Shown piece by piece: positions 1 to 6,498 of a stretch of 8,076 bases of DNA. The first letter of the stretch is position 1; each line of letters starts with the position of its first letter. The stretch lies in the NCBI GenBank assembly GCA_020849935.1, contig JADZFJ010000544.1, forward strand, positions 1 to 8,076. The letters are read 5' to 3'. The stretch is from Crocinitomix sp. Its GTDB lineage: Bacteria > Bacteroidota > Bacteroidia > Flavobacteriales_D > Crocinitomicaceae. A program made the position numbers and the translations under genes. The notes beneath the pieces were generated by a model. It did no database searches. It was not told the origin of the DNA and saw only the letters and a list, made by a program, of their open reading frames with translations.

Positions 1-204
1 ACATCTTATTCGGTTCAAGAGGTTATTTCAATCTGTCAAAAGGTTTGGGAAACTAATTTAGAAGTGATTTGTGAAGAGGTGAATCGAAAAAACGAAATTC
101 CAGATACGATATGTGATTATTCAAAAGCGCATAAAAATTTAGGTTGGCAACCAAAAGTAACCTTCGAAGAAGGGATCAAACGAATGAAAGAAAATCTAAG
201 TTAA
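1..204 (+). CDS. NAD-dependent sugar-nucleotide epimerase/dehydratase, C-terminal fragment (5' end outside window)
   Basis: Frame 1 is open from the first base to TAA at 202-204 and gives the last 67 residues of an extended short-chain dehydrogenase. The segment YSVQEVISICQKVW matches the usual 'S-x-x-E-hh' helix, and the stretch NEIPDTICDYSKAHKNLGW followed by PKVTFEEGIK is the typical C-terminal signature (P-x-T-x-x-D-x-SKA-x-x-x-LG-a-x-P-K-h-x-h-E-E-G-h) of UDP-glucose, UDP-GlcNAc and UDP-glucuronate epimerases and related dehydratases. These cytoplasmic enzymes interconvert UDP-sugars using bound NAD. The Rossmann GxxGxxG and the catalytic YxxxK lie upstream of the window, so the exact substrate cannot be told. 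The neighbouring glycosyltransferases and acyltransferases point to supply of a sugar for a surface glycan. The stop codon abuts the next gene's GTG start in the same frame. Confidence 0.85.
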   Translation, partial: TSYSVQEVISICQKVWETNLEVICEEVNRKNEIPDTICDYSKAHKNLGWQPKVTFEEGIKRMKENLS

Positions 205-1383
205 GTGGCAGAAAAAGTCCTCATATTAATTGCAATTCCTGATTTTGATTATAAAAATCAAAATTCTGCGGTACTGGCATATCTAACCGAAGTGAAAGAA
301 GCTTTTGTGAAAAATGGGGATGAAGCTGATTTTGGATATTTTGAAAATGTGCCAGTGAACAAAGACGGCGCACCTATTATTGTTTACAGCGGTTTAAAGG
401 GACTCATAAAACGATTGGTCAAACAATGGAAATGGCTTTATCAATCGCTTGCATTAAAAATTTACTTTTCAAAACAAAAGTCACTTTTAAAACAGTTACT
501 TTCAGGAAAAAAGTATGATAAAATTATTGAATTTCATACGGTTGGATCGACCGTTGGGGTTGAGTTAAAAAGAAAATGGGGCGCCAACTTAAGTGTTATA
601 TTTGATTCGCCTGTAGCCGAACAATTTTTAGAAATGTATGGTACGCGCACCATTTTTTGGCCAAAAATAAAAGCATCAGAGCGAATCACCATGCAAAATG
701 CCGATGCTGTGTTGGCTTATTCGTCGACCTGCGCAAATTACTTGGTACAGCGCTATCGAATTCCAATACCAATCACGATTTTGCCATGTGTAATTCATAA
801 AAAGGAAATTATAGAACGCGCTCCCTCGGCTATTTTTTCGATTGGATTTATAGGGTCATTTTTGTGTTGGCATAAACTCGAACTTTTGGTCAATGTTTTT
901 GCAGAATTCATAAAAGAATATCCCGATTCAAAATTATACCTAGTTGGGTATGGGGTAGAGTGGAAAGCGATTAAAAATCTAGTTAATGAGTTAGAGTTGG
1001 AGGATTATGTCGATTTACCAGGGTTTGTTTCCGAAGAAGAATTGCAAGAATATAAACGAATGTTTACAATCGCCATTATGCCAGGCTCAAATTGGTATGG
1101 TAGCCCTTTGAAACTATTTGAATATGCATTTGCACAAATTCCATTTATTGCACCTTCAACACCAACCGTGCGATCAATTTTTAAAGAAGAGGTGGATTGT
1201 TTGTTCATTGACGAACAAAATGAAGCGGGGTCGCTTATGGAAAAATTAACCTACGCATATAACCATCCACAGGCGATGAATCAACTAGGTATAAACGCGT
1301 ACAACAGCGTGTTAACAAGATTTGATGATGAAGCGTATAACCAGCAAATTATTAATGGGTTATCCTTGGAAAAGAAATTTTAA
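205..1383 (+). CDS. Glycosyltransferase, GT4-like (GT-B fold)
   Basis: A 392-residue protein with the two-domain GT-B layout. The N-terminal half opens with a hydrophobic strand (VLILIAIP, residues 5-12). The C-terminal half has the usual GT4 order: IGFIGSF (213-219), the strand KLYLVGYG (243-250), LPGFVSEEEL (271-280) and the nucleotide-sugar-binding segment YGSPLKLFEYA (298-308), with E306 as the second Glu of the family's E-x7-E element. The first Glu of that element is replaced, as in many members with an SPLKxxEY sequence. It probably transfers a sugar from a nucleotide donor to a lipid-linked glycan at the inner membrane; donor and acceptor are not readable. GTG at 205 is chosen because it sits right after the upstream stop, puts the first beta strand at the N-terminus, and the next in-frame ATG is about 140 codons on. 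There is no clear ribosome-binding site, so translation may depend on reinitiation after the epimerase. No transmembrane segment is evident. Confidence 0.85.
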   Translation: MAEKVLILIAIPDFDYKNQNSAVLAYLTEVKEAFVKNGDEADFGYFENVPVNKDGAPIIVYSGLKGLIKRLVKQWKWLYQSLALKIYFSKQKSLLKQLLSGKKYDKIIEFHTVGSTVGVELKRKWGANLSVIFDSPVAEQFLEMYGTRTIFWPKIKASERITMQNADAVLAYSSTCANYLVQRYRIPIPITILPCVIHKKEIIERAPSAIFSIGFIGSFLCWHKLELLVNVFAEFIKEYPDSKLYLVGYGVEWKAIKNLVNELELEDYVDLPGFVSEEELQEYKRMFTIAIMPGSNWYGSPLKLFEYAFAQIPFIAPSTPTVRSIFKEEVDCLFIDEQNEAGSLMEKLTYAYNHPQAMNQLGINAYNSVLTRFDDEAYNQQIINGLSLEKKF

Positions 1384-1449
1384 AATTTTCAAGCCGTAAG
1401 TGAAATTAATTATTTATTTTAGACCCTTAAATGGTTCTTAATCGAATCT

Positions 1450-1980
1450 ATGAATGTAATTGCAGAGAATTTTAAGCAGGGTGATAATTGTAAAATTGGC
1501 CACTTTTGCGTGATTAGTGAAGACGTTGTGATTGGAAACAATGTTACCATTGGACACCATACAATTTTACATCCTGGAATTCAAATTGGGGATAATTCAG
1601 TGATAGGCAGTTTTTGTGAATTGGGTAAAGGAATTGTGATCGGAAAAGAAGTGACCGTTCAAGGTCGAATCAGACTTGGAAATGATTGCAAAATTGAGGA
1701 TGGTGTGACCATTAAATACGGCACGATTTTAACAAGCAATGTTTTGTTAAAACGAAATTCATTTTTAGGACCAAATGTCATTACCTTGGGCTCAACACAC
1801 AAAAGGGTTGAGGTACTTGGTACAGAAATCGGAGAAAATACCTACATAGGCGCTGGTTCAAAAATCGCTGGAGGAACCTTAATTGGAAATGATATTGTTG
1901 TAGGTGCGATGAGTTTTGTGAATAAAAATATTACCGAAAAAGGGCTTTATGTCGGGATTCCGATCAAAAAGATCAAATAA
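1450..1980 (+). CDS. Hexapeptide-repeat (left-handed beta-helix) acyltransferase, probably sugar N- or O-acetyltransferase
   Basis: A 176-residue protein made almost entirely of hexapeptide repeats ([LIV]-G-x-x-x-x), for example KIGHFC, VIGNNV, TIGHHT, QIGDNS, VIGSFC, VIGKEV, EIGENT, YIGAGS and LIGNDI. They form the left-handed beta-helix of the trimeric acetyl-CoA-dependent transferases. It ends in YVGIPIKKIK, the counterpart of the 'G-x-P-A-K' tail of sugar acetyltransferases such as the WlbB/WbpD group. Candidate catalytic histidines are H36/H37 and H117 (STHKR); I cannot decide between them. Family members acetylate an amino or hydroxyl group of a UDP- or dTDP-linked sugar in the cytoplasm, which fits the flanking glycosyltransferase and LpxD-like genes. 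ATG at 1450 follows a 66-bp gap in which I see no clear promoter. Amino- versus hydroxyl-acetylation and the sugar remain unknown. Confidence 0.85.
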   Translation: MNVIAENFKQGDNCKIGHFCVISEDVVIGNNVTIGHHTILHPGIQIGDNSVIGSFCELGKGIVIGKEVTVQGRIRLGNDCKIEDGVTIKYGTILTSNVLLKRNSFLGPNVITLGSTHKRVEVLGTEIGENTYIGAGSKIAGGTLIGNDIVVGAMSFVNKNITEKGLYVGIPIKKIK

Positions 1981-2015
1981 CCGAAGCATCTTAACGGAAA
2001 TCTAAGTAGCCACGC

Positions 2016-2885
2016 ATGATTGAAATAAAAAAATTGGCAGAAATTCATCAGTTATCCATTGTCGGAAAGGATGATTTCACCATAGAAAAGGCAACTTCGC
2101 TTGACGATCAAATCCCGCATGGCATTTCTTGGGTAAAAGACGAAACCTTTCTGAAATTTGTGAAATGTGGCGTGGTGTTAATGCATCGTCAATTTTTTAA
2201 AGAAGCATTGCCAGAGGTAACGTTTTTGCTGACAGATGAATCACCTAAATTGATTTTTTCATTGATTTTAAAAACACATTTTACTCCAGAACCAGCCTAT
2301 TATTTAAAGAATTGTGTCGATGATCATCGAAAAAATAAAGAAATTACTATTGCTGAATTCGTATTTATTGGACAAAACGTGACCATCGGAAAGGGCACTA
2401 TTATTTTTCCTCATGTGATGATCGAATCAGATACTCAAATTGGAGAAAATTGTATCATCAAGAGCAACGTTTCGTTAGGAACCGAAGGATTGGGCTATCA
2501 ATTAAATCCTGCGACCAATTTATTAGAAAAATTCCCTCAAATTGGCAATGCAATTTTGGAGGATTTTGTTGAAATTGGACCGAATTCGACCGTTCGTCGG
2601 GGGGCATTAAAATCTACCCGAATTGGGAGGGGCACAAAAATTGGCGCACTCACCAATATTGGTCACAATTGTGAAGTAGGCGAGAATTGTATTTTTACAG
2701 CAGGAATCGTACTTTCGGGTTCATCGAAAGTTGGGAACAATGTTTTTGTTGGGGTAAATGCCTCGATAAAAAATGGGATTCAAATTGGGAATAATGTAGA
2801 AATCGGGATGGGGGCAGTTGTCAATAATTCTTTCGAAGACCACGTGACCGTTGTTGGAAATCCAGCGAAAATCTTAAAAAAATGA
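2016..2885 (+). CDS. LpxD-like N-acyltransferase (hexapeptide beta-helix), likely acting on an amino sugar of the surface glycan
   Basis: A 289-residue protein that follows the LpxD plan. An N-terminal domain (about 1-100) begins IEIKKLAEIHQLSIVGKDD, like the uridine-binding domain of LpxD. A hexapeptide beta-helix runs from about 110 to 275. GTEGLGYQ (155-162), FPQIG (173-177) and VEIGPNSTVRRGAL (185-198) parallel the LpxD segments GxxGFGY, PQIG and VEIGxxTTIDRGAL. NIGHNCEVG (214-222) contains H217, equivalent to the catalytic His of LpxD. Genuine LpxD is about 340 residues and puts a 3-hydroxyacyl chain from acyl-ACP onto UDP-3-O-acyl-GlcN in lipid A synthesis. This protein is shorter, lacks the C-terminal helical extension and ends VVGNPAKILKK, as sugar acetyltransferases do. 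Its place among glycosyltransferases suggests N-acylation of a nucleotide-linked amino sugar for a polysaccharide rather than lipid A itself. It overlaps the next gene by 4 bp (ATGA), so translation is probably coupled. Confidence 0.85.
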   Translation: MIEIKKLAEIHQLSIVGKDDFTIEKATSLDDQIPHGISWVKDETFLKFVKCGVVLMHRQFFKEALPEVTFLLTDESPKLIFSLILKTHFTPEPAYYLKNCVDDHRKNKEITIAEFVFIGQNVTIGKGTIIFPHVMIESDTQIGENCIIKSNVSLGTEGLGYQLNPATNLLEKFPQIGNAILEDFVEIGPNSTVRRGALKSTRIGRGTKIGALTNIGHNCEVGENCIFTAGIVLSGSSKVGNNVFVGVNASIKNGIQIGNNVEIGMGAVVNNSFEDHVTVVGNPAKILKK

Positions 2886-4153
2886 AATTAGGAATTCTGG
2901 TGATTTCGAGTTATTTTCCACCTGTTCCTGGAGTGGGGGGGAGAAGATGTGCGAAATTTGTCAAATACCTTTCTCGAAGAGAAGAACTCAATGTACACGT
3001 GGTTTCAGCTAAAAACACGGTGAAACATCTTAAATCAAGTTTTCAAACCGATCTGCTTAGCGCAAATTTTAAACACACGGTACTTCCTTCTAATTATCCG
3101 TATTACCTCGAATTACTTGAGTTCTCAAAAGCCAATTTGTGGCGGAAGATTATGTTCCGAATTCAATTGTTTTCTATCAAGAAAAAAGTGGAAGGTAATT
3201 ATTGGGATTTTAGCGTTTTTTGGGATCAACACTTTAAAGAAACCATTCCAACCATCATCTCACAAGCTAACATTTCGAAAGTAGTCGTTTCTGGACCTCC
3301 GTACCGATATATTAAATATGCAGTTGAATTAAAATCAACATTTCCAGATTTAGAAATAATTCTGGATTACCGTGACCCATGGAATAATTTTAATGAACCA
3401 CCTCCAATTGGCAAAGAACGGACCACCTATGAACGTGAATTGGAGAAGGAAATGCTCCAAAAGGTGGACAAAATTATTACCATTTCACAGTTTCAAAAGC
3501 GCCTTATTCAGCAAATTCAGCCACAAGCAGCCCCCATTTATGTAATTCCAAATGGGTTTGATCCTGAAGATTTTGAGTTTAGGGCGAAAGTGCCTATGAC
3601 AGCAAAAAAAGTGAAATTTGTCCATTTTGGTACGCTCCATGTGCTGAAAGATTATTATTGGAAACCATTTTATTTGGCCCTTCTTCGGTTGAAAAACGAA
3701 CATCCAGAAGTTTATCAGAATACAGAAATTCAACACGTTGGATTTACGCCACCTCAAATCGAATCGTTTATTCGAACTCATAATTTAGATGTTAAAATTC
3801 ATGGAATCTTGGATCCATTTGAAGCCTATAATATCCTGAACGACGCAGATGTTGCCTTATGGTTTAAATACGATAAATCAGAAGGAGATTTTGCAACGAA
3901 ATTTTCGGATTATATCGCTGTCGAAAAGTTTATGTGGACATTTTCGGTGAAAGGGGAAGTTACGGATTATATAGAAAAGCATCAAATCGGAAAAGTCTTT
4001 TACCGAGACGATCAGAAATTAGAAGATTCAATTTTTAAGGCTTTTTTAGAAGCTCAAGAACCAGAAAATAGGTTGTTTAATCCCAACTTCGACAATTCGG
4101 CTCACAACTTAAAGGATTTATCCACTCAATTTTTAATGGCCATAAAGGATTAA
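2882..4153 (+). CDS. Glycosyltransferase, GT4-like
   Basis: A 423-residue GT-B protein. The N-terminus MKLGILVISSYFPP-x-x-GVGGRR (1-22) is the first strand and glycine loop of the acceptor-binding domain. VVSGPPYRY (135-143) and LDYRDPW (161-167) are typical of the Bacteroidota GT4 subgroup. IPNGFDPEDF (222-231) marks the hinge into the donor domain, followed by VHFGTL (247-252) and ATKFSDYIAVEKF (338-350), which replaces the more common 'K-h-F-E-Y-h-A-x-G-K-P' donor site; the final Glu of that motif is Asp here. The likely role is addition of a sugar to a lipid-linked glycan in the cytoplasm; sugar and linkage cannot be inferred. The ATG overlaps the upstream acyltransferase stop (ATGA), which fixes the start and shows co-expression. 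A run of seven G (2935-2941) falls in the codons for V18-G20. Confidence 0.85.
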   Translation: MKLGILVISSYFPPVPGVGGRRCAKFVKYLSRREELNVHVVSAKNTVKHLKSSFQTDLLSANFKHTVLPSNYPYYLELLEFSKANLWRKIMFRIQLFSIKKKVEGNYWDFSVFWDQHFKETIPTIISQANISKVVVSGPPYRYIKYAVELKSTFPDLEIILDYRDPWNNFNEPPPIGKERTTYERELEKEMLQKVDKIITISQFQKRLIQQIQPQAAPIYVIPNGFDPEDFEFRAKVPMTAKKVKFVHFGTLHVLKDYYWKPFYLALLRLKNEHPEVYQNTEIQHVGFTPPQIESFIRTHNLDVKIHGILDPFEAYNILNDADVALWFKYDKSEGDFATKFSDYIAVEKFMWTFSVKGEVTDYIEKHQIGKVFYRDDQKLEDSIFKAFLEAQEPENRLFNPNFDNSAHNLKDLSTQFLMAIKD

Positions 4154-4171
4154 CCATTATTAAATGTTAAT

Positions 4172-4200
4172 TTTGACTTAGTGATCTGCTGATAGTTTTT
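4172..4200 (+). promoter_or_regulatory. Possible Bacteroidota-type promoter before the last glycosyltransferase gene
   Basis: The 72-bp gap before the gene starting at 4226 contains TTTG (4172-4175) and, after 17 bases, TAGTTTTT (4193-4200). This resembles the Bacteroidota primary promoter TTTG/TTG - 17 to 23 - TAnnTTTG with one mismatch in the -7 box. Placement 26 bases before the start codon is plausible. In such AT-rich DNA similar matches arise by chance, so this is tentative. Confidence 0.3.
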
Positions 4201-4225
4201 ATATTTAACGTTATTGCTGACTCAA

Positions 4226-5416
4226 ATGAAGATAGTTTTAATTGCATATTACCTTCCCCCCGCAAATTCCACCGCTTCTTATCGCGTATATTCTTTTGCG
4301 CAACATCTTCAAAAACAAGGTCATCACATAACTATTATCGCCCCCGATTGGAATAAGAATGAGTCCAATTTCACCTCCGATTTAACGGTACATTTTACTC
4401 ATAAACCGAACGATGCTATTTACGAAGATACGGGTAAAGGATTTAAAAATTGGGTGAGAAGAGAAGTCCTATACCGGGTTTTTGCATACAACCAATTTCG
4501 AGATAAAAAACCAGGTAAATTTTACGAAGGTGGCGCCAAATTACTCGAAAATCTTGACTTTTCCTCCTACGACTTTGTGATATCGAGTTATGGTCCGCTA
4601 GATAGCCTTTGGCTTGGACGTGCAATTAAAAATAAGTATCCAAAAATAAAGTGGATTATTGATTACAGAGATTATTATTCACTGTATTATAAAGAATTTG
4701 GTATTTTTAAACCATATTTCCGTGCTTGGGAAAGAAAATTTGTTCAGTCTGCGGATGGTTTTATAACCGTATCAGATACCTTAAAAACGAATATTTCTGC
4801 CTTGATTAAGAAACCAGGGGAATTAATTTACAACGGATTTTTGAATTTTGAATTAAGGCCCGATCCCGATTTTGAAACCTTAATCAACTCGAAAAAACCA
4901 TATATTTCGTATACCGGTGCCTTATTTCAAGGTGATCGAAATATTAGTCAATTTTTAGCCTTTTATAAGGAACATCTATCACACCATTTCGACTTGATTT
5001 TTGCCTTAAATAATCAAGTCGACAAACAATTTGTTGAGCGTAAAATTCTCAAAATGGACGTGCAAGATGTCACGATTTTTAATGGTCTTACCCATAATCA
5101 ATCGTTGTTACTCACAAAAAACGCCAAATTCCCGATCATTTTTAATGATTTTGATCCTCGCTCAAATGGATTTCTAACAGGGAAAATCTATGAATATATT
5201 TTTTTCAAAAATCCTGTAATTTATTCAGGTCCTATCAAGGACAACGAACTTTTTTCCTTGTTTGAAAAATATAAATGGGGTAATCACTTCGCATCGTTTG
5301 ATTATGAAACAACCGAGACCATTGACGAAGAAAATATTCAATTTTTTTCAAGACAAAATCAAGCGGCTATCCTAGAAAATGTTCTCTTACGCTTACTTGA
5401 AAAATCTAACAATTAA
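4226..5416 (+). CDS. Glycosyltransferase, GT4-like
   Basis: A 396-residue GT-B protein starting MKIVLIAYYLPPANSTASYR. ATG at 4226 is chosen over an in-frame TTG four codons upstream because it places the first beta strand exactly at the N-terminus, as in the family. The order of landmarks is ISSYGPLDS (119-127), WIIDYRDYY (143-151), ITVSDTLK (180-187), IYNGF (201-205), YTGALFQGDRN (229-239) and the donor-site segment LTGKIYEYIFFKNPVIYSG (317-335), in which KIYEYI carries the conserved Glu. It shares its plan with the preceding glycosyltransferase (N-terminal YxxPP, central DYRD), so the two are probably distant paralogues. It is the last gene of the polysaccharide cluster in this window; the next gene is convergent 39 bp away. 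Substrate unknown. Confidence 0.83.
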   Translation: MKIVLIAYYLPPANSTASYRVYSFAQHLQKQGHHITIIAPDWNKNESNFTSDLTVHFTHKPNDAIYEDTGKGFKNWVRREVLYRVFAYNQFRDKKPGKFYEGGAKLLENLDFSSYDFVISSYGPLDSLWLGRAIKNKYPKIKWIIDYRDYYSLYYKEFGIFKPYFRAWERKFVQSADGFITVSDTLKTNISALIKKPGELIYNGFLNFELRPDPDFETLINSKKPYISYTGALFQGDRNISQFLAFYKEHLSHHFDLIFALNNQVDKQFVERKILKMDVQDVTIFNGLTHNQSLLLTKNAKFPIIFNDFDPRSNGFLTGKIYEYIFFKNPVIYSGPIKDNELFSLFEKYKWGNHFASFDYETTETIDEENIQFFSRQNQAAILENVLLRLLEKSNN

Positions 5417-5424
5417 GAAGACGA

Positions 5425-5441
5425 TTTAGTTAAAAACTAAA
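5425..5441. terminator. Candidate bidirectional hairpin between convergent genes
   Basis: A perfect 7-bp inverted repeat, TTTAGTT and AACTAAA, is separated by AAA and lies in the 39-bp gap between two genes that converge. It could form a short stem on either strand. The stem is mostly A-T and there is no good downstream T-run, so it would be weak by standard intrinsic-terminator criteria. Position is the main argument. Confidence 0.35.
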
Positions 5442-5455
5442 CCAAGCACATCCCA

Positions 5456-6361
5456 TTAGAATTTAGCTTTAGTTCCGCCCCAACGACGTTTATTCCCGTA
5501 CATCCAAGAATAATTATTTCGGTAAAAGCTATTTCGCGTGCGAATTAAATAACTGTACGAAATGGTCATGGTCATAAAATTGTCGCGATCCGTAGGGTCT
5601 CCTCGCGGACTGCCAGGGCCGTATTGAACACCATCTGGAAGACCAAATCCTCCTTCATATCTATTGGCTAAAATGGCCGCCATCGGATCAGATGACATTA
5701 GCGAAGGATCAACATACTGGGTACTAATATCATCTAAATAATCTGTAAATGTCAAGTTCCAAGCATATTCAAATCCAAATCGATGTACCCGCTTATAAGT
5801 AAAGAAAAACCCACCACCAAATGGCATTGTAAAGGCAATTGGCGAATATTTCACCCCCTCAGTCATCAATTGTCTCAGGCGATATTTTTCTCCATTGTAT
5901 TCGGCTTTAGGATTGTGATAAACTCCTCCAACACCAGCAAAGAAATAAGTTTGATAATCTAAACGGTAACGTCCTCGATACCCCACATCAGAGACGGATA
6001 ACAATTGTGGATACCATTCTAATTTTGCATTTAAATGCAACAAATTATTTTTAAAACTTAAATTTCTTCCTAAACGAGCGCGGTTGTCTGAACTCGCGTC
6101 TTCCCCTGTAAGCCGAACCCAATCAAACGACCCTTGAACGGCAAATAAGGGATGAAATCGATATCGTACAGTGGCGCCAACAGCCCATCTAGTATCACGT
6201 AATTCCATGTTATAAACAAAATTACGAGCCAAATCTCCACTCCCAATATCTCCTAAAAAATTAGAAGCTCCTGCTCGTACACCAAAACCCAAGTTATATT
6301 GTTGCCCATAACATACCTGCAAGGACACCAAATAAAATAGAATAAGGAATATTTTCTTCAT
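5456..6361 (-). CDS. Outer-membrane beta-barrel protein, DUF6089/PorG-like
   Basis: A 301-residue exported protein. Residues 1-19 are a Sec signal peptide (MKK, a hydrophobic core, then CYG before QQ at the likely cleavage site). The mature protein alternates aromatic and polar residues in short strands ending in aromatics (for example VGATVRYRF, FAVQGSFDWVRL, LHLNAKLEWYP, YFFAGVGGVY and MTISYSYLI), as in a beta-barrel. GASNFLGDIG (31-40), NLSFKNN (100-106), DYLDDIS (207-213) and SPRGDPTDRDNF (241-252) are characteristic of the DUF6089 family of Bacteroidota, to which the type IX secretion component PorG belongs. This one is longer than PorG and has a basic tail after the last strand (RNSFYRNN to KAKF), so it may be a relative of unknown role. 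It stands alone on the - strand beside the polysaccharide genes, with its own upstream region. Confidence 0.72.
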   Translation of the reverse strand: MKKIFLILFYLVSLQVCYGQQYNLGFGVRAGASNFLGDIGSGDLARNFVYNMELRDTRWAVGATVRYRFHPLFAVQGSFDWVRLTGEDASSDNRARLGRNLSFKNNLLHLNAKLEWYPQLLSVSDVGYRGRYRLDYQTYFFAGVGGVYHNPKAEYNGEKYRLRQLMTEGVKYSPIAFTMPFGGGFFFTYKRVHRFGFEYAWNLTFTDYLDDISTQYVDPSLMSSDPMAAILANRYEGGFGLPDGVQYGPGSPRGDPTDRDNFMTMTISYSYLIRTRNSFYRNNYSWMYGNKRRWGGTKAKF

Positions 6362-6498
6362 ACATTAAATTCTAATAGGTGTAAAATTAAACAATTACAC
6401 TTTCAAGTTTACTAAAGTAGAAAAAAAAAGCCAATCTTTCGATAATTCAACGAAAATCATTGATATTATGTCTAATTTAGTGAATCGTAACAAAAGGT
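6362..6498. promoter_or_regulatory. Divergent intergenic region with inverted repeat and A-tract
   Basis: This 137-bp stretch separates two divergent genes and must hold both promoters. I see a 6-bp inverted repeat GTGTAA/TTACAC (6379-6384 and 6395-6400, 10-base spacer) just upstream of the barrel gene, a run of nine A (6421-6429), and partial matches to the -7 box TAnnTTTG: TACTTTAG on the - strand (6412-6419) and TAATTTAG on the + strand (6473-6480). Neither has a TTG element at the normal 17-23 base distance, so exact promoters are not assigned. Confidence 0.35.

Noticed and set aside
1375..1388. 14-base A/T-only palindrome AAATTTTAAAATTT across the first glycosyltransferase stop codon
   Set aside because: Pure A/T composition in AT-rich DNA, no loop and no T-run; not a credible terminator or site.
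1996..2007. GGAAATCTAAGT before the LpxD-like gene nearly repeats GAAAATCTAAGT at 190-201
   Set aside because: 11 of 12 bases match, but one copy is the coding end of the epimerase and the other is non-coding; similarity does not extend further and is likely chance.
2599..2604. G6 run in the LpxD-like gene as a possible slippage site
   Set aside because: Only six bases, and it encodes the conserved Arg-Gly of the RRGAL segment; no independent sign of phase variation.
3485..3781. 98-codon open frame on the - strand inside the second glycosyltransferase
   Set aside because: Antisense to a well-supported gene, with no recognisable motif or start context.
4214..4225. TTG start four codons upstream of the last glycosyltransferase
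   Set aside because: ATG at 4226 gives MKIVLIAYYLPP, the exact family N-terminus; the extra residues MLTQ add nothing recognisable.
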